10,697 nt of DNA. Origin: JAZRYE01 sp045600585. GTDB lineage: Bacteria; Bacillota_I; Bacilli_A; RFN20; CAG-826. This document shows, piece after piece, positions 7,668 to 10,697 of the stretch (position 1 is the stretch's first letter; each line of letters starts with the position of its first letter). Position numbers and translations under genes: made by a program. The stretch is taken from assembly GCA_045600585.1 (NCBI GenBank), contig JAZRYE010000040.1, positions 1 through 10,697 on the forward strand. Reading direction: 5' to 3'. The notes under the pieces are model-generated. The model searched no databases and was not told the origin of the DNA. It saw only the letters and a list, made by a program, of their open reading frames with translations.

Positions 7668-8514
7668 GCGGTTTTTCTCCTTTCAATACAAGTTTGTCGA
7701 GTTTATGTACTCGAGATATGATGTGTTTTGCGTATTTCTTCACGCTCGGATAGGAATGCGCCATACAGTAGCTGTGTTCGTGGAATTTATTGAACATTGT
7801 AATATCATTTCCAGAATCTCCCACAACATAAACATTGTCTTTAGAAATATTGCTAACATTACAATAATACTCTAATCCGTCGCCTTTGTTACAATTTTTT
7901 GGTGTTAATTCAACAACTTGATTGCTCCAAGAGAATTCTGCATCAGGGTATTTTGCTCTCAATTCCTTGTTTATTGCCTTTGCTTTATCATAATTTTTCT
8001 TGCGTAATCCGAAGAAAATCATCATCTTTTGGACATCGCCTTCAGCAAGTTCTTTATCAAATACATCGTTATCTAAGACATAGTCTTCTCTGTATTTAAA
8101 TTGTAATTTGTGATAAATCAAATAGCAGAACAACAAAAATTTGCTTCGTTTTAGATTGTTTCTAATGATGAGATTATATGTCTTGGTTGTTAACAAATAA
8201 CCAATTGGATGACATTCAGCATTAATTTTTTCAACCAAATCTTGAATTGTGTCACGTGGAATAGAAATATCACGAACTAATTCACCATTGATTGATACAT
8301 TAGCACTATTGCATGTGAGATAGTCAAATGGTCTTTGAATCTCATTTTTTAATCTTTCGATAAATGTAGTTGATCTTGAAGTAATAAGAACAACTTTATT
8401 ACCTAAATCAATCCATTTTTGAAGAAACTTGCAGTTGCGTTTTGAAATGCAACGATTGGTCTTCTTTGGATAGAAAAGGGTACCATCTAAATCTACAGCG
8501 AGTAATTTTTGCAT
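7654..8514 (-). CDS. Cof-type HAD-superfamily phosphatase
   Basis: The product is 286 residues and hydrolyses a phosphate ester, probably of a sugar phosphate or similar small metabolite, in the cytoplasm with Mg2+. All four HAD motifs are present: the DLDGT nucleophile (Asp8, with Asp10 as acid/base), Thr45-Ser46 in VVLITSR, Lys210 in NCNKGDG, and GDSGND (Asp233, Asp237). About residues 80-190 form a C2-type cap between motifs II and III, as in Cof/YidA proteins; the exact substrate cannot be read. I start at the ATG at 8512-8514. An in-frame ATG 36 bp upstream lies inside the predicted -35 box and would add a non-family leader. There is no Shine-Dalgarno site, and the predicted transcription start is the A of this ATG, so the mRNA appears leaderless. 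First gene of a three-gene operon, divergent from the alpha/beta hydrolase. Confidence 0.92.
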   Translation of the reverse strand: MQKLLAVDLDGTLFYPKKTNRCISKRNCKFLQKWIDLGNKVVLITSRSTTFIERLKNEIQRPFDYLTCNSANVSINGELVRDISIPRDTIQDLVEKINAECHPIGYLLTTKTYNLIIRNNLKRSKFLLFCYLIYHKLQFKYREDYVLDNDVFDKELAEGDVQKMMIFFGLRKKNYDKAKAINKELRAKYPDAEFSWSNQVVELTPKNCNKGDGLEYYCNVSNISKDNVYVVGDSGNDITMFNKFHEHSYCMAHSYPSVKKYAKHIISRVHKLDKLVLKGEKPHESN

Positions 8515-8520
8515 GTGTAT

Positions 8521-8550
8521 ATAATACACGCATAAAGAAAGATTTGTCAT
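8521..8550 (-). promoter_or_regulatory. Promoter of the HAD operon, placed for a leaderless mRNA
   Basis: On the minus strand the -35 is ATGACA (8545-8550, five of six matches) and the -10 is TATTAT (8521-8526, five of six), with an 18-bp spacer. The -10 ends so that +1 falls on 8514, the A of the ATG. GTGTAT and ATACAC arms (8515-8529) around a 3-nt centre make a small inverted repeat over the -10, a possible operator. Confidence 0.6.
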
Positions 8551-8578
8551 TAAAAATAAATTTTTTAAGTGCTATATT
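8550..8578 (+). promoter_or_regulatory. Extended -10 promoter of the alpha/beta hydrolase, placed for a leaderless mRNA
   Basis: An extended -10, TGCTATATT, ends with its hexamer at 8573-8578. With a 17-bp spacer the -35 is TTAAAA (8550-8555, four of six matches). Position +1 falls on 8585, the A of the ATG. The -35 abuts that of the divergent HAD operon at position 8550, so the two promoters are back to back and may compete or be co-regulated. Confidence 0.6.
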
Positions 8579-8584
8579 AGTTAT

Positions 8585-9640
8585 ATGGATGACAAAACAA
8601 AAGATTTATTAACTCAATTAGCCAAAGGCGCAATACAAGTTGGAAGAGAAATCTCGCCTTATATAATCGTTGGTGAAATATATAAAAGAATGTTCACTCG
8701 TAAAGCAAGTGACCCTTTAATTTGCTATCATGTTTCTGACTTCCCTGAATTACAGGCAGACAGCTATAGATTTGTCAGCAATAAAGGCCAGTTCCTTCAA
8801 GGCTATATGTATTACTATAATGGCAACGAAAATAAGACAATTGTTGTCTTTGCTCATGGCTATGGAGGAGGCGGACATAAAACATATTTAAACGTCATTG
8901 AATATCTCGCTAGAAATGGTTTTTTAGTGTTCGCTTATGACGTAACAGGTAACGATGAATCTGAGGGAGAATCAATAGGAGGATTCCCACAAGGAATTAT
9001 CGATGTAACTTATGCTATTAACTTTGTTAAATCTTTAAATAAATATAGAGGTTTACCTATTTGTTTATGTGGCCATTCTTGGGGTGCATATTCCGTCTCA
9101 AATGCCCCAAATTGGAATCCAGATATCAAAGCGGTTGTCGCCTTAAGCGGATTCAATGAACCAGCAAGCATTATGAAAGCTCATGCTTCTGATTTTGGAG
9201 CAGAATCGCAAGAAAATGTTATGCGTGCTTTGGATACATATGATGCATATAAATGGGGTCAATGGGGAGAATCAACTTCTGTCCAAGCCTTAGGAAGAAC
9301 AAATGCAAAAGTATTAATTGTTCATTCTGAAGATGATAGAACTGTGCCTATAACTTGCGGATACAATGTCTACTATAAAGAATATAAAAATAATCCAAGA
9401 TTCACATTCATTAAATATCGTAACAAAGGGCATGGAACCATCTATATGTCTACAGAAGGCAAAAAATATTACGATAGATTAATTACAAATTACAAAAAGT
9501 TCTGCAAAAAGAAAAATGTCACTCAAGAAGAAAAAGAAAAATTCATTAATGAGAACTTAGATAGAAATAAATGGTTAAATCTACTAGATGAATCATTAAT
9601 GAAAGAAATAGTTGGTTTCTTAAGAAATGAAATTATTTAA
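8585..9640 (+). CDS. Alpha/beta hydrolase (serine hydrolase, S33/Hydrolase_4-like)
   Basis: The product is 351 residues, a cytosolic serine hydrolase acting on an ester, amide or peptide bond; the substrate cannot be read from the sequence. The oxyanion region is HGYGGGG at 91-97. The nucleophile is Ser165 in the elbow GHSWG (163-167). The likely acid is Asp251 in HSEDDRTVP, and the base is His283 in KGHGT. Residues 1-60 form a helical leader without a signal peptide. Residues about 305-351 are an extra Lys/Glu-rich helical tail beyond the core fold. The ATG at 8585 has no Shine-Dalgarno site, and the -10 box ends exactly 6 nt before it. The next upstream region is the promoter itself, so no longer frame is possible. 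No terminator is evident in the 18 bp before the convergent toxin remnant. Confidence 0.92.
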   Translation: MDDKTKDLLTQLAKGAIQVGREISPYIIVGEIYKRMFTRKASDPLICYHVSDFPELQADSYRFVSNKGQFLQGYMYYYNGNENKTIVVFAHGYGGGGHKTYLNVIEYLARNGFLVFAYDVTGNDESEGESIGGFPQGIIDVTYAINFVKSLNKYRGLPICLCGHSWGAYSVSNAPNWNPDIKAVVALSGFNEPASIMKAHASDFGAESQENVMRALDTYDAYKWGQWGESTSVQALGRTNAKVLIVHSEDDRTVPITCGYNVYYKEYKNNPRFTFIKYRNKGHGTIYMSTEGKKYYDRLITNYKKFCKKKNVTQEEKEKFINENLDRNKWLNLLDESLMKEIVGFLRNEII

Positions 9641-9658
9641 CTTCGTTCAAGTCAGAGT

Positions 9659-9983
9659 TTATCTTTTTATTTGTTCAATCAGAGCTGGCAAATCATTATT
9701 TAGAATTCTCCAAATTTCAATATCAACCACTTTTGAATAGCCATGGACTAGATGATTTCTAATATCATTAATGCCTCTGACATCTTTCTTTTCTAGTTTA
9801 TTTTTAAACTCGTCAGTATACTTATCAATATTTTCACCAATTTGAAGAAGATTAAGTTTGATAGCTTTATTGACTAATTTGTTTCAACAAAATCTTCATA
9901 ATTTTTGATTGATTCCATCTCCTCTTGAAGTTCCAATAGCGTTTTAGGACAAAATACGTAACTTGGGCATCTCTACTTGCCAT
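9659..9983 (-). pseudogene. hepT: HepT (HEPN) toxin gene, broken by two one-base losses
   Basis: HepT toxins are HEPN RNases that partner MntA nucleotidyltransferases. The ATG (9981-9983) overlaps the antitoxin end by 11 nt and reads MASRDAQVTYFVLK. The frame then shifts by one base at the A run 9942-9945 and continues as TLLELQEEMESIKNYEDF. It shifts again at the A run 9878-9880, where TAG would otherwise stop it, and runs on to the TAA at 9659-9661. Adding one A at each run yields one clean 108-residue protein, a normal HepT length, with Arg76, His81 and Tyr83 in RNHLVHGY. This is the RX4HXY motif, whose Arg and His are catalytic and whose Tyr is the AMPylation target in studied pairs. As given, no full toxin can be made. 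Either genuine inactivation or two homopolymer errors in the assembly would explain it. Confidence 0.85.
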
Positions 9984-10476
9984 AAATGCATATCTCATCT
10001 TTCTTGATTTCGTTATAAAAAACGGGGTCAAATCTATCACTTTCGCCTATAATCAGATCAACATCAATACCTAGTTTTTCAACTAAATCTAGACGTAAAT
10101 TGCCTAAATCAAATAAAGAGAATTTACCATCTTTTTTTGTAATGATGCGAATATCAACATCGCTTGAAGATGTTTCTTCGCCTCGTGCATAACTGCCAAA
10201 CAAATATGCTTTTTCAATTTCGTTAGAATATTTGTTTTCCACAATTGCTTCTTCGAGTAGTTTTTTTATTTTTGGAATAGATATTGTTGTTTTTGCTTTA
10301 GAAAATTTTCCAGCTTTGGCACGAATATTGATTGGAACATCTCCTCTTTGAGCAGTATCAAGAAGGTAAGCATTTATTAGTGAAGATAAATTAATACCAC
10401 TTTTTGAACAAATAAACTGAATTTCTTTCTTTAAATCTTTATCCACTCTAACAATTATGTTTGATTCTTTTTTCAT
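9973..10476 (-). CDS. mntA: MntA-type nucleotidyltransferase antitoxin with a fused ribbon-helix-helix domain
   Basis: The product is 167 residues. Residues about 1-50 match RelB/DinJ-type ribbon-helix-helix antitoxins: a beta strand (NIIVRVDKDLKKE), then two helices (GINLSSLINAYLL) and GDVPINI. Residues about 62-167 are a minimal nucleotidyltransferase with GSYARGE at 94-100 and the exact GSX10DXD motif (Gly94-Ser95, Asp106, Asp108); Asp140 in DVDLI is the likely third metal ligand. In studied HEPN-MNT pairs this domain silences HepT by AMPylating the toxin's motif tyrosine. Here the N-terminal domain should also bind the operon's own promoter. Usual MntA proteins are shorter and lack this domain. 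GGAG (10484-10487) lies 7 nt upstream of the ATG. The HepT gene follows with an 11-nt overlap and is broken. All antitoxin active-site residues are intact. Confidence 0.9.
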   Translation of the reverse strand: MKKESNIIVRVDKDLKKEIQFICSKSGINLSSLINAYLLDTAQRGDVPINIRAKAGKFSKAKTTISIPKIKKLLEEAIVENKYSNEIEKAYLFGSYARGEETSSSDVDIRIITKKDGKFSLFDLGNLRLDLVEKLGIDVDLIIGESDRFDPVFYNEIKKDEICIYGK

Positions 10477-10493
10477 ATATTAACTCCAAAGTT

Positions 10494-10522
10494 ATAATAA
10501 TTGATGATTCGATATTTGTAAT
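10494..10522 (-). promoter_or_regulatory. Possible promoter of the toxin-antitoxin operon
   Basis: On the minus strand the -10 is TATTAT (10494-10499) and the -35 is ATTACA (10517-10522, four of six matches), with a 17-bp spacer. The start near 10487 would give an 11-nt leader with the GGAG site at its very 5' end. Alternative boxes in this AT-rich stretch are possible. Confidence 0.35.
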
Positions 10523-10528
10523 TACATT

Positions 10529-10538
10529 TGTATATACA
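10529..10538. promoter_or_regulatory. 10-bp palindrome, possible autoregulatory site
   Basis: TGTATATACA is a perfect palindrome 7 bp upstream of the predicted -35 of the toxin-antitoxin operon. Ribbon-helix-helix antitoxins commonly bind short palindromes near their own promoter. The link to this protein is inference. Confidence 0.3.
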
Positions 10539-10556
10539 TGACTATTTGAGTAAATT

Positions 10557-10600
10557 AAAAGGGGCTGTTCGAAAACCTATAGGTAAGTAGGAGCCCTTTT
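10557..10600. terminator. Long hairpin, possible bidirectional terminator
   Basis: AAAAGGGGCT (10557-10566) pairs with AGCCCTTTT (10592-10600), leaving one bulged G. The flanks give TTTTCTTATG on the plus strand and TTTTAATTTA on the minus strand. The 25-nt loop contains the palindrome ACCTATAGGT (10575-10584). On the minus strand it would end a transcript entering from the right edge. The GGGCTGTTCGAAAA stretch also resembles the terminal repeats of some insertion sequences, but no transposase or second end is present. Confidence 0.45.
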
Positions 10601-10612
10601 CTTATGCAAAAA

Positions 10613-10675
10613 TTAAGAACAATTATAATAAATAGATGATTTTTGTTTTGGGAAATTATTAATTAAGAAAAACAT
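10613..10675 (-). CDS. Possible 20-codon small ORF with a strong ribosome site
   Basis: The ATG at 10673-10675 has GGAGG (10684-10688) 8 nt upstream. It reads MFFLINNF and on for 20 codons to a TAA at 10613-10615, just before the hairpin at 10557-10600. The peptide has no recognisable family. It could be a small peptide gene, the remnant of a longer one, or chance. The promoter would lie outside the window or at its very edge. Confidence 0.22.
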   Translation of the reverse strand: MFFLINNFPKQKSSIYYNCS

Positions 10676-10697
10676 TAACGGTTCCTCCGAGGTTACA

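Noticed and set aside
8515..8550. Longer start of the HAD phosphatase (12 more residues, ATG at 8548-8550)
   Set aside because: The extension has no Shine-Dalgarno site, its ATG lies inside a good -35 box, and it would put an unusual leader before the DLDGT strand, which is normally at the very N-terminus.
9878..9945. Programmed frameshifting as an explanation for the broken hepT gene
   Set aside because: The A runs are only 3 and 4 bases, no classic slippery heptamer with a downstream structure is seen, and two shifts would be needed in one short gene. Mutation or assembly error is simpler.
1..10697. Mollicute-style use of TGA for tryptophan
   Set aside because: All complete genes use TGG for Trp and run full length without in-frame TGA, so the standard code suffices. 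No gene here happens to end in TGA, so this is not a strict proof.
10676..10697. Possible tRNA 3' part at the right edge (GGTTCCTCCGAGG)
   Set aside because: It lacks the GGTTCGA-type T arm and a matching acceptor stem; the CCTCC core is better explained as the complement of a Shine-Dalgarno site.

Overview
The window is AT-rich, and its genes have strong Shine-Dalgarno sites (AAAGGAG type), U-tract hairpin terminators and TATAAT-like -10 boxes. All complete genes read in the standard code: Trp is TGG, stops are TAA or TAG, and no in-frame TGA occurs. Large signal-peptide proteins with bacterial Ig-like and beta-sandwich domains sit beside a single-membrane core gene set. This suggests an uncultured low-GC Bacilli/Mollicutes-type lineage, perhaps gut-associated; that placement is inference, since no rRNA or other marker gene is present.

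Left part (1-6430): after the 3' tip of a plus-strand gene (1-87), three minus-strand genes each have their own promoter and terminator. They are a 1042-residue secreted protein made of two families of beta-rich repeats with a short Cys/His motif at its N-terminus (221-3349), an MscS-type mechanosensitive channel (3561-4451), and a secreted Big_2-domain protein held by a C-terminal membrane segment (4551-6269). Upstream of the first is a perfect 13-bp direct repeat with a 21-bp period. Upstream of the third are two adjacent palindromes. These are candidate operators.

Middle (6433-9640): a compact minus-strand operon encodes a Cof-type HAD phosphatase, an unrecognised helical soluble protein and a small two-span membrane protein. 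It diverges from a plus-strand alpha/beta hydrolase. The 70-bp divergent region carries two back-to-back promoters whose -10 boxes sit exactly 7 nt before each ATG, and neither gene has a Shine-Dalgarno site. Both mRNAs are therefore predicted to be leaderless, unlike the other genes here.

Right part (9659-10697): a HEPN-MNT toxin-antitoxin locus. The antitoxin is a MntA-type nucleotidyltransferase with a RelB/DinJ-like ribbon-helix-helix domain fused to its N-terminus. The HepT toxin gene that follows, overlapping by 11 nt, is broken by two apparent one-base losses in A runs; restoring both gives a complete 108-residue HepT with an intact RX4HXY motif. The right edge holds a hairpin that could terminate on both strands, and a doubtful 20-codon frame with a good ribosome site.

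The most unusual things here are the divergent leaderless promoter pair, the DNA-binding/AMPylating fused antitoxin next to a dead toxin, and the repeat architecture of the large secreted protein. No clearly new multi-gene system is evident; the three-gene operon with two unrecognised products is the best candidate for unknown biology.
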